This document shows, one piece after another, positions 37,115 to 45,975 of a stretch of 64,000 bases of DNA. The notes under the pieces were generated by a model. It did no database searches. It saw only the letters and a list, made by a program, of their open reading frames with translations, and was not told the origin of the DNA. The DNA lies in the NCBI RefSeq assembly GCF_030316885.1, contig NZ_JASZYQ010000004.1, positions 248,001 through 312,000 of the forward strand, in the 5' to 3' direction. The number at the start of each line of letters is the position of its first letter. The first letter of the stretch is position 1. A program made the position numbers and the translations under genes. Source of the stretch: Variovorax jilinensis. GTDB taxonomy: Bacteria > Pseudomonadota > Gammaproteobacteria > Burkholderiales > Burkholderiaceae_C.

Positions 37115-40051
37115 ATGAAAACGTTGGTGATTGCAGAGAAACCGTCGGTGGCGCAGGACATCGTGCGCGCGCTCACGCCCGTGGCAGGCAAGTTCGACAA
37201 GCACGACGAACACTTCGAGAACGAGAAGTACGTCGTGACCAGCGCCGTGGGCCACCTGGTCGAGATCCAGGCGCCCGAGGAATTCGACGTCAAGCGCGGC
37301 AAGTGGAGCTTCGCGAACCTGCCCGTGATTCCGCCGCGCTTCGACCTCAAGCCGGTCGACAAGACCAAGACCCGGCTCAACGCGGTCGTGAAGCAGGCCA
37401 AGCGCAAGGACGTGACGCAACTCGTGAACGCCTGCGACGCGGGCCGCGAGGGCGAGCTGATCTTCCGCCTGATCGAGCAGTACGCGGGCGGCAAGGCGCC
37501 GCTGGGCAAGCCGGTGAAGCGGCTGTGGCTGCAGTCGATGACGCCGCAGGCGATCCGCGAGGGCTTCGATGCGCTGCGCACCGAAGCCCAGATGCAGGGC
37601 CTGGCCGATGCCGCGCGCTCGCGCTCGGAGGCCGACTGGCTGGTCGGCATCAACGGCACGCGCGCCATGACCGCCTTCAACTCGCGCGACGGCGGCTTCT
37701 TCCTGACCACCGTGGGCCGGGTGCAGACGCCGACGCTGTCGGTGGTGGTCGAGCGCGAGGAGAAGATCCGCAAGTTCGTGAGCCGCGACTACTGGGAAGT
37801 GCACGGCAGCTTTGCCGCCGAGGCCGGCGAGTATCCCGGCAAGTGGTTCGATCCCGACTGGAAGAAGCCGCCTCCCGGCCCCGACGGCGTGCCCGATCCC
37901 GAGCAGCGCGCCGACCGCGTCTGGAACGAGCGCGCCGCGCGCGAGATCGCCGAGGCGGCACGCGGCAAGCCCGCCACGGTCACCGAGGAAAGCAAGCCCA
38001 CGACCAGCGCCTCGCCGCTGCTGTTCGACCTGACCTCGCTGCAGCGCGAGGCCAACGGCCGCTTCGGCTTCAGCGCCAAGACCACGCTGGCGCTCGCGCA
38101 GAGCCTCTACGAGCGCCACAAGGCGCTGACCTATCCGCGGACCGATTCGCGCGCGCTGCCCGAGGACTACCTGCCGGTGGTCAAGGACACCATGCAGATG
38201 CTCGCCACGAGCGGCATGAAGCACCTGGCGCCCTTCGCGCAGCAGGCGGTGGACAACAACTACGTCAAGCCCTCCAAGCGCATCTTCGACAACGCCAAGG
38301 TCAGCGATCACTTCGCGATCATCCCGACGCTGCAGGCGCCCAGCGGCCTCTCGGATGCCGAGCAGAAGCTCTATGACTTCGTCGTGCGGCGCTTCATGTC
38401 GGTGTTCTTCCCGAGTGCCGAATACCAGGTCACGACCCGCATCAGCACGGTGGAGCAGGGCGGCCGGAAGTACCCGTTCCGCACCGACGGCAAGGTGCTG
38501 GTCAAGGCCGGCTGGCTCGCGATCTGGGGCAAGGAAGCACAGGACGACGAGAAGGAAGAGGACAAGGACGGCAAGCGCCTGGTGCCGGTCCGGCCCGGCG
38601 AGGTGGTCAAGGCCGAGTCGGTCGACCTCAAGGGACTCAAGACCCGACCGCCGGCGCGCTACTCCGAAGCCACGCTGCTCGGCGCCATGGAAGGCGCGGG
38701 CAAGACCATCGACGACGACGAGCTGCGCGAAGCCATGCAGGAGAAGGGCCTCGGCACCCCCGCCACGCGCGCGGCCACGATCGAAGGCCTGCTGGCCGAG
38801 AAGTACATGATCCGCGAGGGCCGCGAGCTGATCCCGACCGCCAAGGCCTTCCAGCTCATGACGCTGCTGCGCGGCCTCGGCGTCGAGGAACTGTCGAAGG
38901 CCGAGCTCACGGGCGAGTGGGAATACAAGCTCGCGCAGATGGAGCACGGCAAGCTGAGCCGCGAGGCCTTCATGCGCGAGATCGCCGAGATGACCGAGCA
39001 CATCGTCAAGAAGGCGAAGGAATACGACCGCGACACGGTGCCCGGCGACTACGCGACGCTCGCCACGCCGTGCCCCAACTGCGGCGGCGTCGTGAAGGAG
39101 AACTACCGCCGCTACACCTGCACCGGCAAGGCGAACCAGGAACCCTGCGGCTTCTCGTTCGGCAAGTCGCCGGCGGGCCGCACCTTCGAGGTGGCCGAGG
39201 CCGAGGCGCTGCTGCGCGACAAGCACATCGGCCCGCTCGAGGGCTTCCGCTCCAAGGCCGGCTGGCCCTTCACCTCCGAGATCGTGCTGAAATTCGACGA
39301 CGAGGCGAAGAACTGGAAGCTCGAGTTCGACTTCGGCGACGACAAGAACGCCGACACCGGCGAGATCGTCGATTTCGGCGACCAGGACACGGTGGGACCG
39401 TGCCCGATCTGCGGCGCGCCGGTGTTCGAGCACGGCAGCAACTACGTCTGCGAGAAATCGGTGCCGACCAACGCGCAGCCGACCCCGAGCTGCACCTTCA
39501 AGACCGGCAAGATCATCCTGCAGCAGCCGGTCGAGCGCGCCCAGGTCGAGAAGCTGCTGGCGACCGGCAAGACCGACCTGCTCGACAAGTTCGTGTCGAT
39601 GCGCACGCGCCGGCCGTTCAAGGCCTTCCTGGCCTGGAACGCGGAAGAGGGCAAGGTGACGTTCGAGTTCGAGCCGCGCGCGAGCAAGTTCCCGCCGCGC
39701 AAGACCTTCGCGAAGGCCGCGCCGGCCGCCAAGAAGGCCGCGGCGAAGAAGACGCCCGCAGCCAAGAAGGTGGCGGCCAAGAAGACGGCCGAGGCCAAGC
39801 CCAAGGCGCCGCGCAAGCCCGCCGCGGGCCTCAAGCCCAGCGACGCGCTGGCCGCGGTGATCGGCACCGATCCCGTGCCGCGCACCGAGGTCATCAAGAA
39901 GCTGTGGGACTACATCAAGGCCAACGGCCTGCAGGACGCGACCAACAAGCGCGCGATCAATGCCGACGCCAAGCTCAAGCCGGTGTTCGGCAAGGACCAG
40001 GTCACGATGTTCGAGCTCGCCGGCATCGTCGGCAAGCACCTGAGCGCATGA
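37115..40051 (+). CDS. topB: DNA topoisomerase III with histone-H1-like linker and C-terminal SWIB domain
   Basis: This type IA topoisomerase relaxes and decatenates DNA through a transient tyrosine link. The 978-residue protein has a Toprim start (MKTLVIAEKPSVAQDIVRAL, ACDAGREGELIFR), the catalytic Tyr340 in LTYPRTDSRALP, and two C-terminal zinc-ribbon-like blocks (CPNCGG..., CPICGA...). An Ala/Lys/Pro-rich stretch at about residues 866-905 resembles histone H1 tails. It closes with a SWIB/MDM2-like domain at about 907-978 (VIGTDPVPRTEVIKKLWDYI). SWIB fusions to topoisomerases are known from chlamydiae and some proteobacteria. It is divergent from the SET gene across a dispersed repeat. Confidence 0.93.
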   Translation: MKTLVIAEKPSVAQDIVRALTPVAGKFDKHDEHFENEKYVVTSAVGHLVEIQAPEEFDVKRGKWSFANLPVIPPRFDLKPVDKTKTRLNAVVKQAKRKDVTQLVNACDAGREGELIFRLIEQYAGGKAPLGKPVKRLWLQSMTPQAIREGFDALRTEAQMQGLADAARSRSEADWLVGINGTRAMTAFNSRDGGFFLTTVGRVQTPTLSVVVEREEKIRKFVSRDYWEVHGSFAAEAGEYPGKWFDPDWKKPPPGPDGVPDPEQRADRVWNERAAREIAEAARGKPATVTEESKPTTSASPLLFDLTSLQREANGRFGFSAKTTLALAQSLYERHKALTYPRTDSRALPEDYLPVVKDTMQMLATSGMKHLAPFAQQAVDNNYVKPSKRIFDNAKVSDHFAIIPTLQAPSGLSDAEQKLYDFVVRRFMSVFFPSAEYQVTTRISTVEQGGRKYPFRTDGKVLVKAGWLAIWGKEAQDDEKEEDKDGKRLVPVRPGEVVKAESVDLKGLKTRPPARYSEATLLGAMEGAGKTIDDDELREAMQEKGLGTPATRAATIEGLLAEKYMIREGRELIPTAKAFQLMTLLRGLGVEELSKAELTGEWEYKLAQMEHGKLSREAFMREIAEMTEHIVKKAKEYDRDTVPGDYATLATPCPNCGGVVKENYRRYTCTGKANQEPCGFSFGKSPAGRTFEVAEAEALLRDKHIGPLEGFRSKAGWPFTSEIVLKFDDEAKNWKLEFDFGDDKNADTGEIVDFGDQDTVGPCPICGAPVFEHGSNYVCEKSVPTNAQPTPSCTFKTGKIILQQPVERAQVEKLLATGKTDLLDKFVSMRTRRPFKAFLAWNAEEGKVTFEFEPRASKFPPRKTFAKAAPAAKKAAAKKTPAAKKVAAKKTAEAKPKAPRKPAAGLKPSDALAAVIGTDPVPRTEVIKKLWDYIKANGLQDATNKRAINADAKLKPVFGKDQVTMFELAGIVGKHLSA

Positions 40052-40062
40052 AGGAGATCCCG

Positions 40063-40236
40063 ATGAAGACGCTGATCGCCATTCTTTTCGCCAGCAGCCT
40101 CGGCCTCCTCGCGGGCTGCGCCTCGGGCGGCGCAAACAGTGCCAACGGCAGCTCTGCCGGCACCGGCGGCAGTGGCGTCACGGTGTTCGGCACCATCGAC
40201 GCCGGCGTCACGAACACGCGCAACCAGAGCCGTTGA
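40063..40236 (+). CDS. Very small lipoprotein
   Basis: The 57-residue product has a signal peptide with lipobox LLAGC (MKTLIAILFASSLGLLAGC), a Gly/Ser/Asn linker, and the end GVTVFGTIDAGVTNTRNQSR. That end looks like the first strand of a Gram-negative porin (VTLYGxxDAG). A clear AAGGAG lies upstream, and the stop TGA overlaps the ATG of the amidohydrolase gene. It may be a genuine small lipoprotein or the remnant of a longer outer-membrane gene. Too short for the usual gene finders to trust, but the ribosome-binding site and lipobox support it. Confidence 0.6.
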   Translation: MKTLIAILFASSLGLLAGCASGGANSANGSSAGTGGSGVTVFGTIDAGVTNTRNQSR

Positions 40237-41729
40237 TGGCAGCCGCCCGCGAGCTGGCCTGCGCCTGGCTGCTCGCCGATCCCGGCTCCGAGGCCGCGCG
40301 CGCCGACGTGCGCATCGGGATCGACGACGACGGCCGCATCGGCGCCATCGCGCCGCTGGCCGGTGCGGCGCCCGGGCCGCGGCAGCTGGTGCTGCCCGCA
40401 CTTTCGAATGCGCACGACCACGCGCGCACCTTCCGCACCGCGACGCTGGGCTCCTACGGCCAGCCGCTCGAAGGCTGGCTGCCGTTCCAGGGCGTGCTGC
40501 CGGGCATGGACCCGTACCTGTGCGCGGCAACCTCGTTCGCGCGCTCGGTGCGGCGCGGCGTCGCCAACCTGATGGTCCACTACACGCGCGTGCAGGGCGG
40601 CATGGGCTATGCCGACGAAGCGCTGGCCGTGGCCCGCGCGGCGCAAGACGTCGGCGTGCGCATCGGCTTCGCGATCGCGCTGCGCGATCGGCACGGGCTC
40701 GGCTATGCCGATGACGCGCGGGTGCTGAACGCGCTGCGTCCCGGCATCCGCGAAGCTGTGGCGGGGCGGCTGGCGGTCAGGCCGGTGGCGCCGGCGCAGC
40801 AGCTCGCGCTGGTGGACGAGGTCGCCGATGCGGTGCGCGATGCCGGGCTCGGGGATCAGGTCACGGTCCAGTACGGGCCGACCGCGGTGCAGTGGTGCAG
40901 CACGCCGCTGCTCGAGGCGATCGCACGGGCCTCCGCCGACAGCGGCCGGCCCATCCACATGCACTGCCTCGAGACCCGCTACCAGCGCCAGTGGGCCGAC
41001 GCCGAGCATCCGGGCGGCATGCTGCGCTTCCTCGACGCCATCGGCCTGCTGAGCCCGCGGCTCACGCTCGCGCACTGCGCGTGGGCGCGGCCCGACGAGC
41101 TCGCACTGCTGGCCGAGCGCGGCGTGACGATCGCGGTCAACACCAGTTCCAACCTCGGCCTCAAGTCGGGCATCGCGCCGGTGCCCGAGATGCTGGCGCA
41201 GGGCTGCCGGATCGCGATGGGGCTCGATGGCGGCGCCTTCGACGACGACGACGACGCGTTGCGCGAGATGCGGCTGGCCCATGCGCTGCATCGCGGCCGG
41301 GGCTTCGACACCACGATGAGCCGCGCGCAGCTGTGGGCCTTCGCAGCGCAGCACGGGCCGCGCGCCGTGCGCGGCGGCGAGGCCCGCGGCGGCCGCATCG
41401 CGGTGGGCGAGCAGGCCGACCTGCTGGTGCTCGACTGGGACGCGCTCGACGACGACGCCCTGTTCCCGGACATCGACCCGCTGGATCTGCTGCTGGCCCG
41501 CGCCAGCGGCACCCACGTCGCGCAGGTGTTCGTGGGCGGGCGCTGCGTGGTCGACGGCGGTCGCGTGCAGGGCATCGACGAGCCCGCATCGAACGCCGAG
41601 CTGCTGGCCCGCATGCGCGCCGCGCTGGCCGCGAACGGCGCACCGGCCGCCTGGCTGGCCACCGCGCGGGCGCTGGCCGAAGACCTGGCGCCGTTCTACC
41701 GCGAAGGCCACTTCGGCTGCTGCGGCTGA
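40236..41729 (+). CDS. Amidohydrolase superfamily protein (deaminase/hydrolase)
   Basis: The 497-residue metal-dependent hydrolase of the ATZ/TRZ type has the N-terminal metal motif SNAHDHARTF (His60, His62), HMHCLETRYQ, the LTLAHCAWA histidine and the GLDGGAFDDDDD aspartate. A beta-sandwich end (GEQADLLVLDWD) follows. Such enzymes remove amino or halide groups from ring compounds or hydrolyse amides, and the substrate is not deducible. The ATG at 40236 overlaps the stop of the small lipoprotein gene. Convergent with the class I amidotransferase gene. Confidence 0.82.
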   Translation: MAAARELACAWLLADPGSEAARADVRIGIDDDGRIGAIAPLAGAAPGPRQLVLPALSNAHDHARTFRTATLGSYGQPLEGWLPFQGVLPGMDPYLCAATSFARSVRRGVANLMVHYTRVQGGMGYADEALAVARAAQDVGVRIGFAIALRDRHGLGYADDARVLNALRPGIREAVAGRLAVRPVAPAQQLALVDEVADAVRDAGLGDQVTVQYGPTAVQWCSTPLLEAIARASADSGRPIHMHCLETRYQRQWADAEHPGGMLRFLDAIGLLSPRLTLAHCAWARPDELALLAERGVTIAVNTSSNLGLKSGIAPVPEMLAQGCRIAMGLDGGAFDDDDDALREMRLAHALHRGRGFDTTMSRAQLWAFAAQHGPRAVRGGEARGGRIAVGEQADLLVLDWDALDDDALFPDIDPLDLLLARASGTHVAQVFVGGRCVVDGGRVQGIDEPASNAELLARMRAALAANGAPAAWLATARALAEDLAPFYREGHFGCCG

Positions 41730-41754
41730 GGCCGCCCCGAACCGAACCCCGGCC

Positions 41755-42636
41755 TCAGCGCATCAGCAACGCCTGCCGCAACAGCCGCGCCGCGCGGTTG
41801 CGGATGCGCCCCGGCGCGCTGCGCAGCGGCCCCTTGGGGCTGACCTTGGCGGTCGCGCAGGCCCACAGGAAGTCCTGCAGGATGGCGGTGTCGTCGACCG
41901 TGTCGGTGGCGCCGTAGGTGTGGAACTCCGGATGCCACTGCGTGGCCGCGATGTAGCTGCGGCCACGATCGGCCTTGCGCCGGATCGCCTCGGGAATGCG
42001 GTCGGGGATGCTCCACGCATCGACCTCGAAGCCCGGTGCCAGGTCTTTCACGCCCTGGTGGTGGATGCTGTTGACACGCGCGCTCTCCATGCCGGGGTAG
42101 AGCTTCGACAGCCGCGAGCCCGGCGTGATGCTGACCTCGTGGAAGTTCTGGTCGTAGGTGACGGCGTCGCGATGGCGCAGCGCGTTCGGGTGCTGGGCCT
42201 CGATGTCCTGGTACAGCGTGCCGCCGAAGGCCACGTTGATCAGCTGCAGCCCGCGGCAGACGCCGAAGATCGGCTTGCCGGCCTGCTCGAAGGCTTCCAC
42301 CAGCGCCAGGTCGTAGAGGTCGCGGATGCGGTCGCCGACCCAGGCGTCCTTGAGCGGCACCTCGCCATAGCTGCCGGGCCAGACATCAGCACCGCCGTGC
42401 ATCACGACGCCGTCGAGCCACTCGGCGTAGTGCGACAGCTTGGTGTCGCCGCGCGCGGTGGCGCCGGTCGGGCAGGGCACCATCACCACCATCGCGCCGG
42501 CCGACATCAGCCAGTGCGCGATCGACTGCTCGACGTACTGCAGGGTCTTGTTGGTAAACAGCGAGCGCGCCGGATCGGCGTGCGAGAAACAGGCCGACAG
42601 GCCGATCTTGAGACGTCCGGAAACGGTTTGTGACAT
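41755..42636 (-). CDS. Class I glutamine amidotransferase-like hydrolase (PuuD/gamma-glutamyl type)
   Basis: This 293-residue protein of the peptidase C26 family has the catalytic nucleophile Cys127 in PIFGVCRGLQLINV and the His-x-Glu pair in ATQWHPEFH. Members hydrolyse gamma-glutamyl bonds, such as gamma-glutamyl-GABA in putrescine breakdown. No other put/puu gene is nearby, so the substrate is open. The ATG at 42636 starts MSQTVSGRLKIGLSACF, and the upstream extension has no similarity to anything. It is divergent from the isomerase gene. Confidence 0.82.
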   Translation of the reverse strand: MSQTVSGRLKIGLSACFSHADPARSLFTNKTLQYVEQSIAHWLMSAGAMVVMVPCPTGATARGDTKLSHYAEWLDGVVMHGGADVWPGSYGEVPLKDAWVGDRIRDLYDLALVEAFEQAGKPIFGVCRGLQLINVAFGGTLYQDIEAQHPNALRHRDAVTYDQNFHEVSITPGSRLSKLYPGMESARVNSIHHQGVKDLAPGFEVDAWSIPDRIPEAIRRKADRGRSYIAATQWHPEFHTYGATDTVDDTAILQDFLWACATAKVSPKGPLRSAPGRIRNRAARLLRQALLMR

Positions 42637-42800
42637 GAGGCTGGGAGCTCCGCGCGACGCATCGCACCGATGGTGAGTGGCTAAGTCATTGTGTCGCCTT
42701 CGCGGCCCGCGCGCACTGCGCCCGCGAAGCGCCCCCACGTCGGACGGCACGCCGCGATAGCATCGCCTTCCTTCCTTCCCTCACGACGCGGAGACAGCAC

Positions 42801-43856
42801 ATGAAGACGATCAAGGGTCCGGCCATCTTCCTGGCCCAGTTCACGGGCGACGCGGCGCCCTTCGATTCGCTCGACGCCATCGCGGGCTGGGCGGCAGGCC
42901 TGGGCTACAAGGGCGTGCAGATACCGAGCTGGGACGCGCGCGTCTTCGACCTGAAGAAGGCCGCCGAAAGCAGGACCTATTGCGACGAGGTCAAGGGCAC
43001 GCTGGCGGCCCACGGCCTGGAGATCACCGAGCTGTCGACCCATCTGCAGGGCCAGCTGGTGGCGGTGCATCCGGCCTACGACGCGGGTTTCGACGGCTTC
43101 GCGGCGCCCGAGGTGCGCAACGACCCCGCAAGACGCCAGCAATGGGCGGTGCAGCAGCTGCGCTACGCGGCCAGGGCGTCGCAGAACCTGGGGCTGACCG
43201 CGCACGCCACCTTCTCGGGGGCCCTGGCATGGCCTTACCTGTACTCGTGGCCGCCCCGCCCGCGAGGCCTGATCCAGGAGGCCTTCGACGAGCTGGCCCG
43301 GCGCTGGAAGCCGATCCTCGACGCCTTCGACGATGCCGGCGTCGACGTCTGCTACGAGATCCACCCGGGCGAGGACCTGCACGACGGCGTCACCTACGAG
43401 ATGTTCCTCGAGCGCGTGGGCAACCATCCGCGCGCCTGCCTGCTGTACGACCCGAGCCACTTCGTGCTGCAGCAGCTCGACTACCTGAGCTACATCGACC
43501 ACTACCACGAGCGCATCAAGATCTTCCACGTGAAGGATGCCGAGTTCAATCCGACCGGCAAGCAGGGCGTCTACGGCGGCTTCCAGAACTGGATCGACCG
43601 CGCCGGCCGGTTCCGCTCTCTCGGCGACGGCCAGGTCGACTTCGGCGCCATCTTCTCGAAGCTGGCGGCCTACGACTTCCCCGGCTGGGCGGTGCTCGAG
43701 TGGGAATGCTGCATCAAGCATCCCGAGGACGGCGCGCGCGAAGGCGCGGAATTCATCGCCAGCCACATCATCCGCGTGGCCGAGCGGGCCTTCGACGATT
43801 TCGCGGCCGGCGGCGTCGACAGCGCCGCCAACCGCGCGATGCTCGGCATCCGATAG
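42801..43856 (+). CDS. Sugar phosphate isomerase/epimerase-like TIM-barrel protein
   Basis: The 351-residue xylose-isomerase-like barrel has likely metal ligands in VCYEIHPGEDLHD, LLYDPSHFVLQ, IKIFHVKDAEF and the final VLEWECCIKHP. This is the usual E-D-H-E pattern of the family. Members act on sugars, inositols or related polyols. The specific substrate is unknown and no pathway partner lies adjacent. The ATG at 42801 follows a purine-rich GACGCGGAGAC stretch. It is convergent with the protease-like gene downstream, with 14 bp between the stops. Confidence 0.85.
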   Translation: MKTIKGPAIFLAQFTGDAAPFDSLDAIAGWAAGLGYKGVQIPSWDARVFDLKKAAESRTYCDEVKGTLAAHGLEITELSTHLQGQLVAVHPAYDAGFDGFAAPEVRNDPARRQQWAVQQLRYAARASQNLGLTAHATFSGALAWPYLYSWPPRPRGLIQEAFDELARRWKPILDAFDDAGVDVCYEIHPGEDLHDGVTYEMFLERVGNHPRACLLYDPSHFVLQQLDYLSYIDHYHERIKIFHVKDAEFNPTGKQGVYGGFQNWIDRAGRFRSLGDGQVDFGAIFSKLAAYDFPGWAVLEWECCIKHPEDGAREGAEFIASHIIRVAERAFDDFAAGGVDSAANRAMLGIR

Positions 43857-43870
43857 GGCCCGCACGGGCC

Positions 43871-44995
43871 CTAGATGCCCTCGGGCTTGCGCAGCGTCCC
43901 CATGCGGTCGATCGCATGGACCTTGATGCGTCGCACCTCGGGGCCCTGCCGCACCGTGAGTTCGATCTCGGCGTCGGCAAGCGGCCGCCGCCAGAGCTGC
44001 TTGTAGAAGGCCTCGAGCGTGCCGACCTCGACACCGTCGACCGCCAGCACCACGTCCCCGGGCTGCAGTCCGGCCTCGAGCGAGGGGCCCCAGCGGTCGA
44101 CCCGCACGATCTGCACATGGCCGTCCCGCTCGAACGAGGACAGACCGAGCCATGGCCGCGCGCTGGCGCGGGTGCGCCCGGTCGCCTGCATCTCGGCCAG
44201 CACCGGCTGCAGCAGCTCGACCGGCACGAACATGTTGCCCGGCAGCGCGCGGTTCGGGCCGCCGGCCTCGCGCACCAGCAGGCTGCCGATGCCGACCAGC
44301 TCGCCGTCGCGGTTGAAGAGCGGCGCGCCGCTGTGGTTGGCGATCGGCGGGCTCGTGAACAGGGCGACGTCGATGTGGTATTCCCAGTTGCCCGAGAAGG
44401 GCCGCACGGCCACCAGGCGCGTGAAGCCGACCTCGGTGCCGCCGCGGCCCGCGAAGGCCGCCAGCAGCGGTTCGCCCGGTGTCAGCGCGGCCACGCCGGC
44501 CAGCGGCACCGGCTCGATGCCGATCAGCGGCACCAGCGGGCGGATCAGGCCGAAGCCGGTGGCGAGGTCATAGGCCACCTGGCGCGCCGGCAGGCGGCGA
44601 TCGTCCGGTGTCAGCACCTCGATGGTCTCGGCCTCGAGCAGCAGGTAGCCGATGGTGAGGATCAGGCCGTCCTCGCCGATGACCACGCCCGAGCCCATGC
44701 GCAGCCGGCCCAGGTTCTCGGCCGAGGTCGCGCCCTCGGTGGCCGTCACCTGCACCGCGACCACTGCATCACCGGCGCGCTGCAAGGCCTGGACCCGGGC
44801 CTCGGCCGCGGCGACATCGAGGAGGGCGGGCGTGGCGGCGGGGGCGGCAGCGGTTGCAGCGGTTGCGGCAGGCGCGGCCCAGGCGGGGGACAGGAAACCC
44901 GGCACGGCCGCCAGCGCAGCCACCAGCGCGAGGCGCCAGCGGGCGGCCGGGCGTGGCAACACCGGCCGAATGGCGGAACGGAAATCTTCTTTCAT
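43871..44995 (-). CDS. HtrA-like trypsin-fold protein with PDZ domain, catalytic His absent
   Basis: This 374-residue exported protein has a signal peptide ending near SPAWAAP, a trypsin-like domain, and a C-terminal PDZ domain (about residues 280-365, SLEAGLQPGDVVLAVDGVEV). The catalytic Ser region reads IANHSGAPLF, a variant of GNSGGPL. The position of the catalytic His in LTNHHV of DegP reads LTIGYLLLEAE, so the triad histidine is missing. It is therefore probably a binding or scaffold protein rather than a protease. It is divergent from the infA leader. Confidence 0.8.
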   Translation of the reverse strand: MKEDFRSAIRPVLPRPAARWRLALVAALAAVPGFLSPAWAAPAATAATAAAPAATPALLDVAAAEARVQALQRAGDAVVAVQVTATEGATSAENLGRLRMGSGVVIGEDGLILTIGYLLLEAETIEVLTPDDRRLPARQVAYDLATGFGLIRPLVPLIGIEPVPLAGVAALTPGEPLLAAFAGRGGTEVGFTRLVAVRPFSGNWEYHIDVALFTSPPIANHSGAPLFNRDGELVGIGSLLVREAGGPNRALPGNMFVPVELLQPVLAEMQATGRTRASARPWLGLSSFERDGHVQIVRVDRWGPSLEAGLQPGDVVLAVDGVEVGTLEAFYKQLWRRPLADAEIELTVRQGPEVRRIKVHAIDRMGTLRKPEGI

Positions 44996-45398
44996 GGCCG
45001 CGCGCCTCGAAACGATGGTGTCGACATGGTGCGCCGCAAGCGGCCCGCATTCAAGCCCGCGATGTCGCGCGGGGTGTCATGAAGCCGAAATAGCAACTGT
45101 CATGCCAGATCGCATATAATCCGGGGTTCGTTTCGATTCAACGACGAAGCACTTTCGTCTTTTGCCGGCCGGCCTGATGACCTTCCAAGAGGTTCGGGCC
45201 CTACCAGTCAAGCCGGCTTCCACAGTGTGTTGGAGCGCCAGACCCGGCGCCCATGTTTGCCACCACTGCCTTCGTACTTTGTTGAAGCGAACAGCGCGCT
45301 GTCCGCTCCGGTGGGCGCCATGTTCCGGCCGGCCCGCGCTCGTTTTTCTCAAACTCATATGAAGCGTTTCGCGGCGTCGCGGGGCGCGAAGGCTTTCG
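44996..45398 (+). promoter_or_regulatory. Long intergenic region with promoter and approx. 270-nt leader before the infA unit
   Basis: A good -10 hexamer TATAAT lies at 45115-45120, with no strong -35 (AGCAAC at 45092). A start near 45127 would leave a leader of about 270 nt before the ATG at 45399. The leader contains GCCGGCCGGCC twice in similar form (near 45163 and 45329) and several short inverted repeats. Open frames through it on both strands look non-coding. A structured, possibly temperature-responsive leader is conceivable given infA and dbpA downstream. Confidence 0.45.
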
Positions 45399-45647
45399 AT
45401 GGACATCATTCAACACAGCATCGCAGTGGGCAAGTACCTTGTCTCGCCGCTCATCAAGGATCTCGACGACGGCCGCTTCTCGGCTTCGGTCTCGATCCGC
45501 TCCGGCCGCGGCAGCGGCACGCACGACCGCGTGATGCGTTTCACACCGAGTTTCGCGAGCCATGCCGCCGCCGTCCGCTACGCGGTCGACCAGGGCCTGG
45601 GCTTCATCCGCGAACGCAGCAGCTCGCGCGCGCCTTGCGCCGCTTGA
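45399..45647 (+). CDS. Small hypothetical protein upstream of infA
   Basis: I do not recognise this 82-residue protein, MDIIQHSIAVGKYLVSPLIK and onwards. Its middle (FSASVSIRSGRGSGTHDRVMRF) and end (HAAAVRYAVDQGLGFI) suggest a small alpha/beta fold. The end A-x-x-Y-A-x-x-Q-G is like proteins annotated near cold-shock genes in this family (recollection only). Codon use is like the neighbours. No obvious Shine-Dalgarno is present. infA follows after 53 bp on the same strand. Confidence 0.6.
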   Translation: MDIIQHSIAVGKYLVSPLIKDLDDGRFSASVSIRSGRGSGTHDRVMRFTPSFASHAAAVRYAVDQGLGFIRERSSSRAPCAA

Positions 45648-45700
45648 TCAGGCACACCGATTTCCTATCCAATCACGTCAATCCATTCAAAAGGTAATTC

Positions 45701-45967
45701 ATGCCCAAGGAAGAACTGATCGAAATGAACGGCGCAGTGACCGAAGTGCTGCCCGACTCGCGCTACCGCGTCACGCTCGACAACGGCCATCAGCTCATCG
45801 CCTACAGCGGCGGCAAGATGCGCAAGCACCACATCCGCATCCTGGCGGGTGACAAGGTGTCGCTCGAGCTGTCGCCCTACGACCTGACCAAGGGCCGCAT
45901 CACGTTCCGCCATCTGGAACGTCGCGGCCCGCCGCCGGTCGGCGGCAACAACTCGCAGCGCCGCTGA
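45701..45967 (+). CDS. infA: Translation initiation factor IF-1 (paralogue with extended C-terminus)
   Basis: IF-1 binds the ribosomal A site during initiation. The 88-residue protein has the S1/OB fold typical of the factor ([57 protein letters not shown]). It then adds about 16 residues ([19 protein letters not shown]) beyond the usual 72-residue length. Betaproteobacteria often carry a second infA outside the ribosomal operon, and this looks like that copy. dbpA follows after 8 bp. Confidence 0.92.
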   Translation: MPKEELIEMNGAVTEVLPDSRYRVTLDNGHQLIAYSGGKMRKHHIRILAGDKVSLELSPYDLTKGRITFRHLERRGPPPVGGNNSQRR

Positions 45968-45975
45968 CCCGCGAC

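Noticed and set aside
36665..40135. A 1156-residue open frame on the minus strand opposite topB
   Set aside because: It is a mirror of the topB codons (rich in L, A, R, H, D with no domain). High GC makes long antisense frames common.
45162..45362. A 66-residue open frame in the infA leader
   Set aside because: No ribosome-binding site and no protein-like pattern; codon use is unlike the neighbours.
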